Assembly (NCBI GenBank): GCA_022712075.1
Contig: JALAHE010000090.1
Coordinates: forward strand, 1-19,079
DNA from: Galactobacter sp.
Lineage (GTDB): Bacteria > Actinomycetota > Actinomycetes > Actinomycetales > Micrococcaceae
DNA length: 19,079 bases
Direction of reading: 5' to 3'
The notes beneath the pieces are model-generated. The model ran no database searches. It was not told where the DNA came from and worked only from the letters and a program-made list of their open reading frames with translations. Position 1 is the first letter of the stretch. The number at the start of each line of letters is the position of its first letter. Both the position numbers and the translations under genes were made by a program. This document shows, in pieces, positions 7,466 through 15,010 of the stretch.

Positions 7466-8599
7466 ATGGATCTCCTGAACTCCTCCGTGCTCTGGCCCGC
7501 CTTCGTCGCCGTCCTGTTTGGCGGTCTCGCCTTGGCCGTGGGCGGGGTCTTCCTCCTCGCGCTGCAGTACCGGCGCTTCGGCCGGCTCAGCCTCCCCCGC
7601 ACCCTCGCCACTGGCGCCCTCGTGATCTACGCGGCGGCCGTGGGGGCGTACACGATGCTCCCGTTGCCGACGTCCAAGGCTGCCTCCTGCGCCGCCGGGA
7701 CGGGCGGCCTCGCCCTGGATCCGCTGGGGCCGCTCCACGATCTGCGCACGGCGTTCGCCGGCGGCGCCTCGGCCGCGCTGCACTCCGGCGAATTCTGGCA
7801 GCTGGTCCTCAACGTGGTGTTGTTCATCCCGCTCGGCATCCTCGGCGTGCGGCTGCTCGGCTGGCACCCCGTCGCAACGGTCCTCTTCGGCTTTGCCGTG
7901 TCCCTGGCCATCGAGGCCACCCAGTACTCGGGGATCTTTGGCCTGTTCTGCCGCTACCGCGTTGCAGATGTCGGCGACCTCGAGACCAACACGCTCGGCG
8001 CCCTCATCGGCGTCCTGCTGGCGTTGACCCCGCTCTTTGGCTGGATCAAGACGCCGCAGCAGCTCGAGAGCCAGGCGCAGCGCCGCCCCGTGACCCGCGG
8101 TCGCCGGCTGTGGGGCATGGTGTTTGACCTCGCCTTCGTCGGCGCCGCTTCCATCGCCGCCTCGGTACTTGCCCAGCTCGCGGTCGATCCCTTTGTGCTG
8201 CGCATCCTCTCCCCCGCCGCCCCCGCGCTGCGGTTCGCCTCCGACATCGCGTGGCTGCTGCCGCTCGCTGTAGTGCTCCTCCCCGTGCTCGGAGCGCGCC
8301 GCACCACGCTCGGCCAGCGCTGCGTGTGGATCGACGCCGCGCGGCTCGACGGTTCCCGCGCGCCGTTGTGGCAGGCCCTCCTGCGCGTGGCCTTCGGCCT
8401 CGGCGGGTACACGCTGCTCGTGTGTCTGCAGGCCGCCGACCCGCAGGGACCCGCCTGGCTGGACACGGCCTCATCACTGTGGACGCTGGCAACGCTCCTC
8501 TTCCTGCTCTTCGACCGCTCGGCGCGCGGCATCTCCTACCGCGTGGCCGCGCTCGCCCCATCGCCCCGGGCATCGCGGCAGGAGCCGGCCCCGCGCTGA
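7466..8599 (+). CDS. VanZ-RDD fusion membrane protein
   Basis: The product has 377 residues in two membrane domains. Residues about 50-190 are VanZ-like, with the sequence LNVVLFIPLGILG at 115-127, EATQYSGIFG at 150-159 and RVADVGDLETNTLGALIG at 165-182. Residues about 205-365 look like an RDD domain, beginning RGRRLWGMVFDLAF at 211-224 and containing RRTTLGQRCVWIDA at 278-291. VanZ proteins were first met as teicoplanin-resistance accessories and many have no known role. RDD domains are proposed transport or membrane-scaffold modules. Joining them suggests a cell-envelope function, but no substrate can be named. The tail after residue 362 is polar. Confidence 0.85.
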   Translation: MDLLNSSVLWPAFVAVLFGGLALAVGGVFLLALQYRRFGRLSLPRTLATGALVIYAAAVGAYTMLPLPTSKAASCAAGTGGLALDPLGPLHDLRTAFAGGASAALHSGEFWQLVLNVVLFIPLGILGVRLLGWHPVATVLFGFAVSLAIEATQYSGIFGLFCRYRVADVGDLETNTLGALIGVLLALTPLFGWIKTPQQLESQAQRRPVTRGRRLWGMVFDLAFVGAASIAASVLAQLAVDPFVLRILSPAAPALRFASDIAWLLPLAVVLLPVLGARRTTLGQRCVWIDAARLDGSRAPLWQALLRVAFGLGGYTLLVCLQAADPQGPAWLDTASSLWTLATLLFLLFDRSARGISYRVAALAPSPRASRQEPAPR

Positions 8600-8685
8600 C
8601 CCGGCGCCGCGGCGCGCTCCCGCCTCGCCCCCCGCCGCCTCGGCTACCCTGGCGGCAGGCGGGCCCGGCCTCGGGTCCGAGCAAC

Positions 8686-8692
8686 GAGGGGG
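8686..8692 (+). promoter_or_regulatory. Ribosome binding site of the YihY-family gene
   Basis: GAGGGGG lies eight bases upstream of the GTG at 8701 and decides that start within a frame that stays open for 150 codons upstream. A TACCCT hexamer at 8644-8649 is a possible -10 about 50 bases upstream. Confidence 0.7.
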
Positions 8693-8700
8693 AACACCGC

Positions 8701-9873
8701 GTGAGCGCAACCACGGACCCAACGGACGCGCGGGCCATCGAGCCGGTCCACAAGCTGCCCGGCACGGCCTGGCGCTACCTCTTTGGGCGCGCCCTGCGCG
8801 AGTTCAGCCGCGACAATTGCATGGACCTCGCCGCCGCGCTCACCTACCGCTCCGTCTTTGCGATCTTCCCGGCGCTGCTGGCGCTCTTTTCCATCCTCGG
8901 CATGGTGGGCCAGGGGCGCGCGGGCGACACCACGGCGCAGTGGATCCTCGAAACCGTCGGCAAGTATGGCTCCCAAGACCTCGCCAACGTCCTGAGCGGG
9001 CCGATCCAGCAGCTCACCAACGGTTCGGGCGCCGGCTGGGCGTTCCTGATCGGTGTGCTCGGCGCCGTCTGGACGGCCTCCAATTATGTGACCTCGTTCG
9101 GGCGGGCCATGAACCGGATCTACGACGTCGAGGAGGGGCGCCCGGCGCTCGTGCTGCGCCCGGCCATGTACCTCCTGACGTTGGCGCTGCTGATCGGGGC
9201 GCTCCTGTGCGTGGTGCTGCTTGTCGTCTCCGGCTCCATCGCCCAAGCGATCGGGGACCTCGTGGGCCTCGGCGAGGCCTCGGTGACCGTCTGGAACATC
9301 GCCAAGTGGCCGGTCCTCGTGATCATCGTGGTGCTCATGATCGCGAGCCTGTACTACTTCACCCCGAACGTGCGCAGGGAGCGCTTCCCCTGGCTTTCGG
9401 TCGGCGCGGCGGTCGCCCTGCTGACCCTGGCCCTCACCACGGCCGGCTTTGCCTGGTACCTCTCGAACTTCGCGAAGTACAACGCCACCTACGGGCTCAT
9501 CGGCGGCCTCATCGCGCTGCTCTTGTGGATCTGGATCGCGAACTCCGTGCTGCTCTTCGGCGCGGAGATCGACGCCGAGACCGAGCGCGCCAAGCAGCTC
9601 CAGAGCGGTCTTCCCGCCGAACGCGAGCTCCAGCTCCCCGCCCGCTCGGTGGCTGCGTCGAAGAAGAAGCAGGAGAAGCTCGAGGAGGACGTCCTGACCG
9701 GGCGCCAGCTACGAGCGTTGGCCAACCCCATCACCTACGAGGACGTCCCCGACCGCCACCCCTGGCGCTGGGTCTTTGGCCTCGGGGCCGGCATCGCCGC
9801 GCTGACGGCCCTGCGGCGCAGGGAGGCTAGGCTGAAGAACGGGCCTGGGAACCAGACCCCCAACGATCTCTGA
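8701..9873 (+). CDS. YihY/BrkB-family inner membrane protein
   Basis: The product has 390 residues from a GTG start chosen for its ribosome site and because the family begins about 20-30 residues before the first membrane segment. Landmarks of the YihY/virulence factor BrkB family are MDLAAALTYRSVFAIFPALL near residue 41, the NRIYDVEEGRP stretch near 138, and YLSNFAKYNATYGLIGGLIA near 255. About six membrane spans are visible, then a charged tail with a short Lys/Glu segment and one last hydrophobic stretch. The family was once called ribonuclease BN in error. Its real function, perhaps transport or envelope integrity, is unsettled. The next gene starts 10 bases on and shares its ribosome site with this stop codon. 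Confidence 0.9.
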   Translation: MSATTDPTDARAIEPVHKLPGTAWRYLFGRALREFSRDNCMDLAAALTYRSVFAIFPALLALFSILGMVGQGRAGDTTAQWILETVGKYGSQDLANVLSGPIQQLTNGSGAGWAFLIGVLGAVWTASNYVTSFGRAMNRIYDVEEGRPALVLRPAMYLLTLALLIGALLCVVLLVVSGSIAQAIGDLVGLGEASVTVWNIAKWPVLVIIVVLMIASLYYFTPNVRRERFPWLSVGAAVALLTLALTTAGFAWYLSNFAKYNATYGLIGGLIALLLWIWIANSVLLFGAEIDAETERAKQLQSGLPAERELQLPARSVAASKKKQEKLEEDVLTGRQLRALANPITYEDVPDRHPWRWVFGLGAGIAALTALRRREARLKNGPGNQTPNDL

Positions 9874-9883
9874 GGAGTGGGAC

Positions 9884-10270
9884 ATGGCCTCGCCGTCCAC
9901 CGCTATTCTTTCCGCCGCCGGACTCGTGGGCGGCTACGCCACGGCCCGCCAGACCGGCAACCGCCAGCTGGGCGGCGCCGTTCTGGCCGCCGCCGGCACC
10001 GCGGCCTTTGCCATCTGGAAGCGCAATGCGGGTACCGCCCGCGCGGTGGCCCTGACGGTGGCCTACGTTGGCGCCTTCGGCGGCTCCCACCCGCTGGCCA
10101 AGAAGATCGGTGCCTGGGAGTCGGTCGGCGTCGTGACCGCCGGCATGTCCGGCCTGGCCCTGCTGCTGGGCGGTTCGGACACGAGCCGCGCCGTCCAGGG
10201 TGCCAAGCGCGCTGCCAAGAAGGCGCAGAAGCAGGCGCAGAAGGCCGCCGAGGCCGCGGCCCGCGTCTGA
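9884..10270 (+). CDS. Small membrane protein of unknown function
   Basis: I do not recognise this 128-residue protein. Residues about 5-100 contain three or four moderately hydrophobic, Gly/Ala-rich segments (near 5-20, 28-45, 53-70 and 78-97). Residues 103-128 are a basic, Ala/Lys/Gln-rich tail with heptad-like spacing that could be a short helix on the cytosolic side. The start is well supported: AGGAG at 9873-9877 overlaps the upstream TGA stop and lies six bases before the ATG. That makes translational coupling with the YihY-family gene likely. A hairpin terminator follows 19 bases after the stop. Confidence 0.8.
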   Translation: MASPSTAILSAAGLVGGYATARQTGNRQLGGAVLAAAGTAAFAIWKRNAGTARAVALTVAYVGAFGGSHPLAKKIGAWESVGVVTAGMSGLALLLGGSDTSRAVQGAKRAAKKAQKQAQKAAEAAARV

Positions 10271-10289
10271 GCCCGCTTGACACACCGGT

Positions 10290-10327
10290 GCCCCGGTTCG
10301 CCTCCCTCACGGGAGACGAACCGGGGC
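10290..10327 (+). terminator. Hairpin terminator between convergent genes
   Basis: GCCCCGGTTCG (10290-10300) pairs with 10317-10327 over 11 bp. After one mismatch, CTCCC (10302-10306) pairs with GGGAG (10311-10315) around a TCAC loop. A short T4 run follows at 10335-10338 on the plus strand. It serves the membrane-protein operon and, being symmetrical, may also stop the convergent cupin operon. Confidence 0.85.
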
Positions 10328-10365
10328 CCTGGCGTTTTCACGCGCCGAAAGAGCATCCATGACTG

Positions 10366-10391
10366 TGCCCGACGGCGGGTGGTTCAGCGGG
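10366..10391. repeat. 26-bp gene-end repeat, copy 1
   Basis: This segment matches 15030-15055 at 25 of 26 positions. It covers the last codon, the TGA stop and the first 20 or so bases beyond the cupin gene. The single difference is G at 10375 against C in the other copy. Here the outer inverted partner seen at copy 2 is absent. Confidence 0.75.
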
Positions 10392-10752
10392 TGGGGATGA
10401 CCGCGTAGGACTTCACAAGGGGCTCGTCGATGACCCAGCGACCGCGGTATCCGTCCTCGGTGTAGGCGCTCACGCCCGGGCTCAGCTCGAGCACTTCGCC
10501 GTCCTCGGCGATCAGGCGGCCGCGGCCGGCGAGGATGGTGATGTACTCGTCGTAGCCCTCGTGGACGGTCGTGAACTCGCCCTCGCTGACCCGCCACAGG
10601 CCCACCTCGGCCGGTCCCTCGGCGTCAAGCACCAAGGTGCTCGCCTCCGGTGTCCCGGCGATGAGGCGTTCGGCGGCGATCGCGACGGCCTCGGGCCACT
10701 CGACGCCGGCGGCGAAGTCGGAGCGCCCGGTGCGCGCCGCCACCTCAGGCAC
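10384..10752 (-). CDS. Small cupin-domain protein (cupin_3/DUF861 type)
   Basis: The product has 122 residues from a GTG at 10752. One cupin beta-barrel spans about 45-120. Typical family wording is GLWRVSEGEFTTVHEGYDEY at 51-70, ITILAGRGRLIAEDGEVLEL at 71-90, and GYRGRWVIDEPLVKSYAVI at 101-119. It lacks the full His-rich metal motif: His64 is present, but the usual second cluster has tyrosines. Metal binding is therefore uncertain. The start lies inside the end of the amine oxidase gene (8-base overlap), so the two are translated together. The context suggests a role in handling the amine oxidation product or sensing it. A shorter start (GTG at 10743) is possible; a longer frame to 10899 is only read-through into the neighbour. 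Confidence 0.85.
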   Translation of the reverse strand: MPEVAARTGRSDFAAGVEWPEAVAIAAERLIAGTPEASTLVLDAEGPAEVGLWRVSEGEFTTVHEGYDEYITILAGRGRLIAEDGEVLELSPGVSAYTEDGYRGRWVIDEPLVKSYAVIPTR

Positions 10753-12004
10753 CCGCCTTCGCGGAGGCGGCGGCCATGACGGACTCGGCGGCCCGCTCGC
10801 CCGAGCGGATGGCGCCCTCCATGAGGCCGGTGAACTCCGCCTCGGCATACTCGCCGGCGAAGTAGACGGCGCCGATGGGCGCCTCGATCGCGGCGGCATC
10901 GACGGGAGTCTCGCCCGGGGCGTGCGCTGCGTAGGCGAAGCGCGCCCAGGGATCCTCGGCCCAGACCGTCACGGTCGGCACGGCGTCCGGAGCGATGTCG
11001 AGATCGGGGCGCAGCGCCGCCACCTCGGGGGCCCAAGCCTGCGGATCCTCGACGAGGCGGGCGGCGGCGATCGCCGGGGCGGATCCCATGAAGGCGTTCA
11101 GCACGGGGGCCACCTGGCCGTCCTGGGCGTAGGCGGTCCAGGTCCAATAGCGTCCGGCCACCGACATGACGGCGCTCGTGGACGGGCGGGAACCGAGCGC
11201 CACGTGAAGCTTGGCCGCCTGGCCAAGTAGCACGCGGCTCAGGGCCCGCTCGCGCTCGGGGGACGTCGGGGCGGCGCGCCCGTCCTCGGCCTGCAGGAGC
11301 GCGAGCGGGACGGCGACGATCGCTGCGTCGTACTCCTCCACGGATCCGTCGGCGAGCGTGAGGCGCACGCCGTGGCCCTCATTTTCGACGGCCGACACCG
11401 GCGTGTTCAGGCGGACCTTGCTCCCCAGGAGCTCCGCGAGGCCCAGGGCCAGGCGCTGGTTGCCGCCGCCGATGCGGTAGCTCGGGAGGGGCTCGAAGGA
11501 GGCGACGTGGGCGAGCGACTCGGCCGTGACCGTGGCCGCGGGGACGGCCGTGGAGACCTCGATGCGCGAACGCAGGGCGTCCACCAGCTCGACCGGGGTG
11601 CCCTCGGCCGTCAGGAGCGCGAGCACATCCTCGGCGCTCGCGTCGGCCGAGACGCGCTCGATGGCCGCGCCGGCGGCGCGACCGGCCTCGACGATGTCCT
11701 GGGCCGTGCGGCCGGGCAGGTCGCCGGGCTCGCGGACGTAGTAGCTCATGCCCGTGTCCACCTGCTCGAGCCCGAGCTCGGCGAGGATGGCGCGTAGGTG
11801 GTCGTAGCCGTTGAGCACGTACTCAGCGCCGCGCTCGATGACGTGCTCCGAGCCGTCCGGCGCCGTGACCGTGGTAGACCACACGCGGCCGCCCACGCGG
11901 TCGCGTGCCTCGAGGACGCTCACCTCCGCCCCCAGCTTGGTCAAACGATGGGCTGCTGCCAGTCCGGCGAATCCTGCTCCGATGACGGCGATGCGGGGGC
12001 TCAC
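10745..12004 (-). CDS. Flavin-containing amine oxidase
   Basis: The product has 419 residues and oxidises an amine to an aldehyde using FAD. The N-terminus carries the dinucleotide-binding loop IAVIGAGFAGLAAAHRL at 5-21, LEARDRVGGR at 31-40 and ERGAEYVLNGYDHL at 57-70. IGGGNQRLALGLAELLG lies at 178-194, Lys265 in GQAAKLHVAL matches the conserved MAO-family lysine, and FAGEYAEAEFTGLMEGA at 382-398 closes the FAD site. There is no cysteine anywhere, so the flavin cannot be bound through a cysteine as in mammalian MAO. The GTG start overlaps the MFS transporter stop (GTGA arrangement). The substrate is not evident; putrescine, tyramine or related amines are candidates. Confidence 0.9.
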   Translation of the reverse strand: MSPRIAVIGAGFAGLAAAHRLTKLGAEVSVLEARDRVGGRVWSTTVTAPDGSEHVIERGAEYVLNGYDHLRAILAELGLEQVDTGMSYYVREPGDLPGRTAQDIVEAGRAAGAAIERVSADASAEDVLALLTAEGTPVELVDALRSRIEVSTAVPAATVTAESLAHVASFEPLPSYRIGGGNQRLALGLAELLGSKVRLNTPVSAVENEGHGVRLTLADGSVEEYDAAIVAVPLALLQAEDGRAAPTSPERERALSRVLLGQAAKLHVALGSRPSTSAVMSVAGRYWTWTAYAQDGQVAPVLNAFMGSAPAIAAARLVEDPQAWAPEVAALRPDLDIAPDAVPTVTVWAEDPWARFAYAAHAPGETPVDAAAIEAPIGAVYFAGEYAEAEFTGLMEGAIRSGERAAESVMAAASAKAGA

Positions 12005-13392
12005 GAGGCGCTCACTTTCTGTGCGGTGGTGGGGGTGGTGCTGCCGAGGGAGGAAGCCTCGGCGAGGGTGCGGCCCTTGGTCTCGGGCGCCCAGGCCAGG
12101 CACACGAAGAAGGCCAAGACGGTGACGGCCGCCCCGATGAGAAGGGTGCCGTTCAGGCCGATGGTGGCCAGTCCGATGGGCAGCAGGTACGTGCCGGTCG
12201 CGGCGCCGATGCGGGAGACGCCCACGGCGATGCCCACGGCGGTGGCGCGGATGCGGGTCGGGAAGAGCTCGTTGGGGTAGATCCACTCGAGCACGCTGGG
12301 CCCGCCGGAGACGAAGGCGTAGAAGGCAAAGGCCCCAACGATGAACCACGACGGCGCGTCCTGCCACAGGCCAAGGCCGGCCAGGGCCAGGGCCATGAGG
12401 GCGAAGGGAACGAGCGTCATGGGCCGCCGACCCCAGCTCTCGATGAGCTTGAGGGCGGGCAGAATGCCCAGGGCGAAGAGCGCCGCGATGAGCAGCTCAC
12501 CCAGCGTGGAGGACGACTCGCCGTAGATGCCGGCCGCCGCCAGGATGACGCCACCGAAGGTGTAGAGCGCGTACTGCGGGGTGATCTGCGCGAAGTAGAG
12601 CAGGCCACACATCACGAGGCGCTTGAGGTAGCCGCCCGTGGCGATCTCCTTGAGGTCTCGCAGGAAGGAGCCGTTCTGCTCCTGCTTGATCTCGGCGATG
12701 TCCTCGGCCGTGAGTTGCACCTGCGGGCCGTAGACCTGCTTGAGCACCTCGTTTGCCTCGTCGTAGCGGCCCTTGCCGGCCAGCCAGCGCGGGGACTCGG
12801 GGATGCCACGGCGCAGCAGCACCACGACGAGGCCCACGAAGGCGCCCGAGGCGAGCATCCAGCGCCACAGTTCGTGGCCGCCCGAGAGGTTGACCATGAC
12901 GAAGCCGACAACGAAGGCGAACATGGCTCCGACGGCCCAGGCCAGGCCGGAGAGGCCGATCATGAAGCCGCGCTTCTTGGCCGGAGTGAACTCGGTCAGC
13001 ATGCTCGTCGCGATGGGGTAATCGGCGCCGATCGCGAGGCCGATGATGAAGCGCAGGATGATCAGCTGCCAGGCGTCCTGCACAAAGGCGGTGGCAAGGC
13101 AGGCGATGACCAGGACCGCCAGGTCGAGGGCGTACATCTTCTCGCGACCAAGCTTGTCGGTCAGGGCCCCGAAGACCACGGCGCCGAAGAAGATGCCGAT
13201 GAGGGAGGCCGCGCCGATGAGGCCGGTCTCGACCGGATTGGCCGGGATCTCCTGGGCGAAGCCCACGAGGGCCACGCCGATGAGCGAAATGATGTAGCCG
13301 TCCAGGAACGGGCCGCCGCAGCAGGCGATGAGCAGCTTGCGGTGGAACCGTGAGGTGGGCGCTTGGTCCATCTGGGTGAACGCCGAAGTCAT
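12001..13392 (-). CDS. MFS transporter of the sugar/metabolite porter family
   Basis: The product has 463 residues with 12 predicted membrane spans and a long central loop (about 200-250). Family signatures are visible: DKLGREKMYALD after the second span, RFIIGLAIGADYPIA in the fourth, PESPRWLAGKGRYDEA at the start of the loop, ESWGRRPMTLVP in the second half, PNELFPTRIRATAVG and PETKGRTLAEA near the end. Such proteins are proton symporters for sugars or for organic acids and amines. Its operon with an amine oxidase suggests it imports that enzyme's substrate or a precursor. The ATG at 13392 is chosen for its strong GGGAGGT site; the frame extends 32 codons further without support. Confidence 0.9.
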   Translation of the reverse strand: MTSAFTQMDQAPTSRFHRKLLIACCGGPFLDGYIISLIGVALVGFAQEIPANPVETGLIGAASLIGIFFGAVVFGALTDKLGREKMYALDLAVLVIACLATAFVQDAWQLIILRFIIGLAIGADYPIATSMLTEFTPAKKRGFMIGLSGLAWAVGAMFAFVVGFVMVNLSGGHELWRWMLASGAFVGLVVVLLRRGIPESPRWLAGKGRYDEANEVLKQVYGPQVQLTAEDIAEIKQEQNGSFLRDLKEIATGGYLKRLVMCGLLYFAQITPQYALYTFGGVILAAAGIYGESSSTLGELLIAALFALGILPALKLIESWGRRPMTLVPFALMALALAGLGLWQDAPSWFIVGAFAFYAFVSGGPSVLEWIYPNELFPTRIRATAVGIAVGVSRIGAATGTYLLPIGLATIGLNGTLLIGAAVTVLAFFVCLAWAPETKGRTLAEASSLGSTTPTTAQKVSAS

Positions 13393-13396
13393 GGGT

Positions 13397-13404
13397 ACCT
13401 CCCT
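13397..13404 (-). promoter_or_regulatory. Ribosome binding site of the MFS transporter
   Basis: AGGGAGGT on the minus strand, with its GGAGG core ending five bases before the ATG at 13392. It fixes the start over the longer frame. Confidence 0.85.
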
Positions 13405-13442
13405 TAAAAGGAGCGTGGGGTGCGGGATGAGCCGCCGAGCGA

Positions 13443-13468
13443 CTTCGTCACACGCTACGGTGACGCAA
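13443..13468. promoter_or_regulatory. Candidate operator: inverted repeat in the divergent PucR/MFS region
   Basis: CGTCAC (13446-13451) and GTGACG (13460-13465) form a perfect inverted repeat around an 8-base spacer. With one extra base on the right arm the match grows to CTTCGTCAC against GTGACGCAAG. It lies about 55-75 bases upstream of the MFS start and about 70-90 upstream of the regulator start, a fitting place for a dimeric regulator. No matching copy stands out in the other PucR intergenic region. Confidence 0.4.
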
Positions 13469-13523
13469 GCGACACCACCCTCTAGCAAAAGTATGAACTC
13501 TGCTCTTGGCTTCGTTGATCTGT

Positions 13524-13529
13524 CAGAAT
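13524..13529 (+). promoter_or_regulatory. Candidate -10 hexamer for leaderless transcription of the second PucR gene
   Basis: CAGAAT ends six bases before the ATG at 13536, the same spacing as at the first PucR gene. No Shine-Dalgarno sequence is present. Prediction from position only. Confidence 0.4.
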
Positions 13530-13535
13530 CGAGGC

Positions 13536-14960
13536 ATGCCCCAGGAAGCCATGACCGTCGCCGACCTCGCCGCGCAGGAGTCGCTCGCCATGACCGTGCT
13601 CGCCGGCAACGGCGGGCTGGGCCGGCAGGTGCTCTGGGCCCACAGCTGCGAGATGCCGGACCCCGAGCGCTGGATGGGCCCGCACGAACTGCTCATGACG
13701 GTTGGCCTGTGCATCCCGCCGGACGAGGAGGGCCAGGTGGGGCTGATCGCGCGCCTAGCGGACGCCGGGCTGGCCGGCATGACGCTGGGAGACCACGCGC
13801 CGGCACCGCGGCTGCACCCGGGGATGCTCGCCGAGGCCGACCGCCGCGACTTCCCCGTGTTGCTGGTCGGCTCCAACACCCCGTACGTGGCGATCGGCCG
13901 CACCGTCGCCGCCGCCCACGCCAGCACGCAGACGCTGCAGGTGCTGCGGCTGGCCAAGCTCTATCGCGTCGCTTCCTCCCACGAGGCCCCTGGCCAGCTC
14001 ATGGACGCGCTGCAGGACCTCCTGGGCGTCGGGCTCAGGGTCGTGGACACCGCCACGCGCGCGAGCGTCCTGGCCCCCGACACCGCCTCGGCAGCAAGCC
14101 GCGCCCAGGACGCGCGGCGCAGGGACTACCCGCTGGACGGCGCGGACGGCCTGAGCCTCGAGCTGAGCGAATACGCGGGCGAGCAGCTGGACAGCTTCAC
14201 GCTGGTGCACCTCCTCGGGGTCCTCCAGGTCGCCGCCGGGCGCGCGCTCGCCACGGCGGACCGCATGGCCGAGCGTGGACGCCTGGCCATGCGCGCCGTG
14301 ATGGAGGGCGAATCGCCGGCCAGGCTGCGGGAGGCCGTTGCCCCGCACGGGCTGGCCGAGGGCTACGTCGTCGCCGCCCTCGATGCCGTCGAGGCGTCCG
14401 GCTTGCCGCGGGCGCTCGCCTTGGCCGGCCTCCCCAGCGTCGCCGCCTCCATCCGAGACTCCTTGCTGCTCCTGGTGCCGGCCGGTGCCGAGGAGGCGAC
14501 GAGCTCCGTCGCCTCCGCCCTCGGGCTGCGCGCCGGCGTCTCCTCCCACTACGCAGACCCCGTGGACGTGAGGGTCGCGGCCCGCGAGGCCGGGCGCGTG
14601 CTGAGCGTGAGAAGCAACGGCGGCGAGGCGTGGGCCAGGTTCGACGGCGCCGCGGTCTCGGTCCTTGCCCGCTCCCACCGCGAGGCCCGCGAGGTGGTCC
14701 GCGAGGTGCTCGGCCCCCTCGCCGGACAGGGCGAGCGCGTCGACGGGCTACGGGAAACGCTCTTCGCCTTCCTGCGCCTGGATCGCTCCTGGACGCGCAC
14801 GGCCCAGGAGCTCGGCATCCACCGACAAACCCTCGTCTACCGGGTCCGCAAGATCGAGGAACTCACGGGGCGCCGCCTGAGCAACACCGGCGATGTCTCG
14901 GCGCTGTGGATCGCCTGCCAGGCCTGGGAGGTGCTTCACCCCGAGCCCGGGCGCGGCTGA
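13536..14960 (+). CDS. PucR/CdaR-family transcriptional regulator
   Basis: The product has 474 residues. An N-terminal PucR domain (about 5-125) begins TVADLAAQESLAMTVLAG. The middle is a CdaR/GGDEF-like region, and residues 405-474 are the PucR C-terminal helix-turn-helix, with LRETLFAFLRLDRSWTRTAQ and then GIHRQTLVYRVRKIEELTG. It is divergent from the MFS-amine oxidase-cupin operon and presumably controls it. It is only family-level similar to the regulator at 5845-7428, so the two are not a recent duplication. Other in-frame ATGs lie at 13506 and 13551. 13536 is preferred because it sits six bases behind a possible -10 and just before the domain. Confidence 0.9.
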   Translation: MPQEAMTVADLAAQESLAMTVLAGNGGLGRQVLWAHSCEMPDPERWMGPHELLMTVGLCIPPDEEGQVGLIARLADAGLAGMTLGDHAPAPRLHPGMLAEADRRDFPVLLVGSNTPYVAIGRTVAAAHASTQTLQVLRLAKLYRVASSHEAPGQLMDALQDLLGVGLRVVDTATRASVLAPDTASAASRAQDARRRDYPLDGADGLSLELSEYAGEQLDSFTLVHLLGVLQVAAGRALATADRMAERGRLAMRAVMEGESPARLREAVAPHGLAEGYVVAALDAVEASGLPRALALAGLPSVAASIRDSLLLLVPAGAEEATSSVASALGLRAGVSSHYADPVDVRVAAREAGRVLSVRSNGGEAWARFDGAAVSVLARSHREAREVVREVLGPLAGQGERVDGLRETLFAFLRLDRSWTRTAQELGIHRQTLVYRVRKIEELTGRRLSNTGDVSALWIACQAWEVLHPEPGRG

Positions 14961-14993
14961 GGCCCGCCCCGCGCAAGCGGGACGGGCCTCAGC
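14956..14993 (+). terminator. Hairpin terminator overlapping the second PucR stop codon
   Basis: GCTGAGGCCCG (14956-14966) pairs with 14983-14993 over 11 bp. After a C/A mismatch, CCCGC (14968-14972) pairs with GCGGG (14977-14981), capped by a GCAA tetraloop of the stable GNRA class. The TGA stop lies in the left arm. No T-run follows. Confidence 0.8.
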
Positions 14994-15010
14994 GTTCGGT
15001 GACCACGCGC

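Noticed and set aside
5767..7611. A 614-codon minus-strand frame over the first PucR gene, and a 543-codon plus frame over mmsA
   Set aside because: Both are shadows. The opposite strands carry well-recognised PucR and MmsA proteins with motifs in order.
10307..10597. A 96-codon minus-strand frame across the terminator and the cupin end
   Set aside because: It spans the hairpin and lies out of frame over the cupin. Its Arg/Pro/His-rich content has no domain.
12005..12367. A longer amine oxidase starting at 12367
   Set aside because: The extra 121 codons lie within the MFS transporter gene in another frame. The FAD-binding loop begins right after the GTG at 12004.
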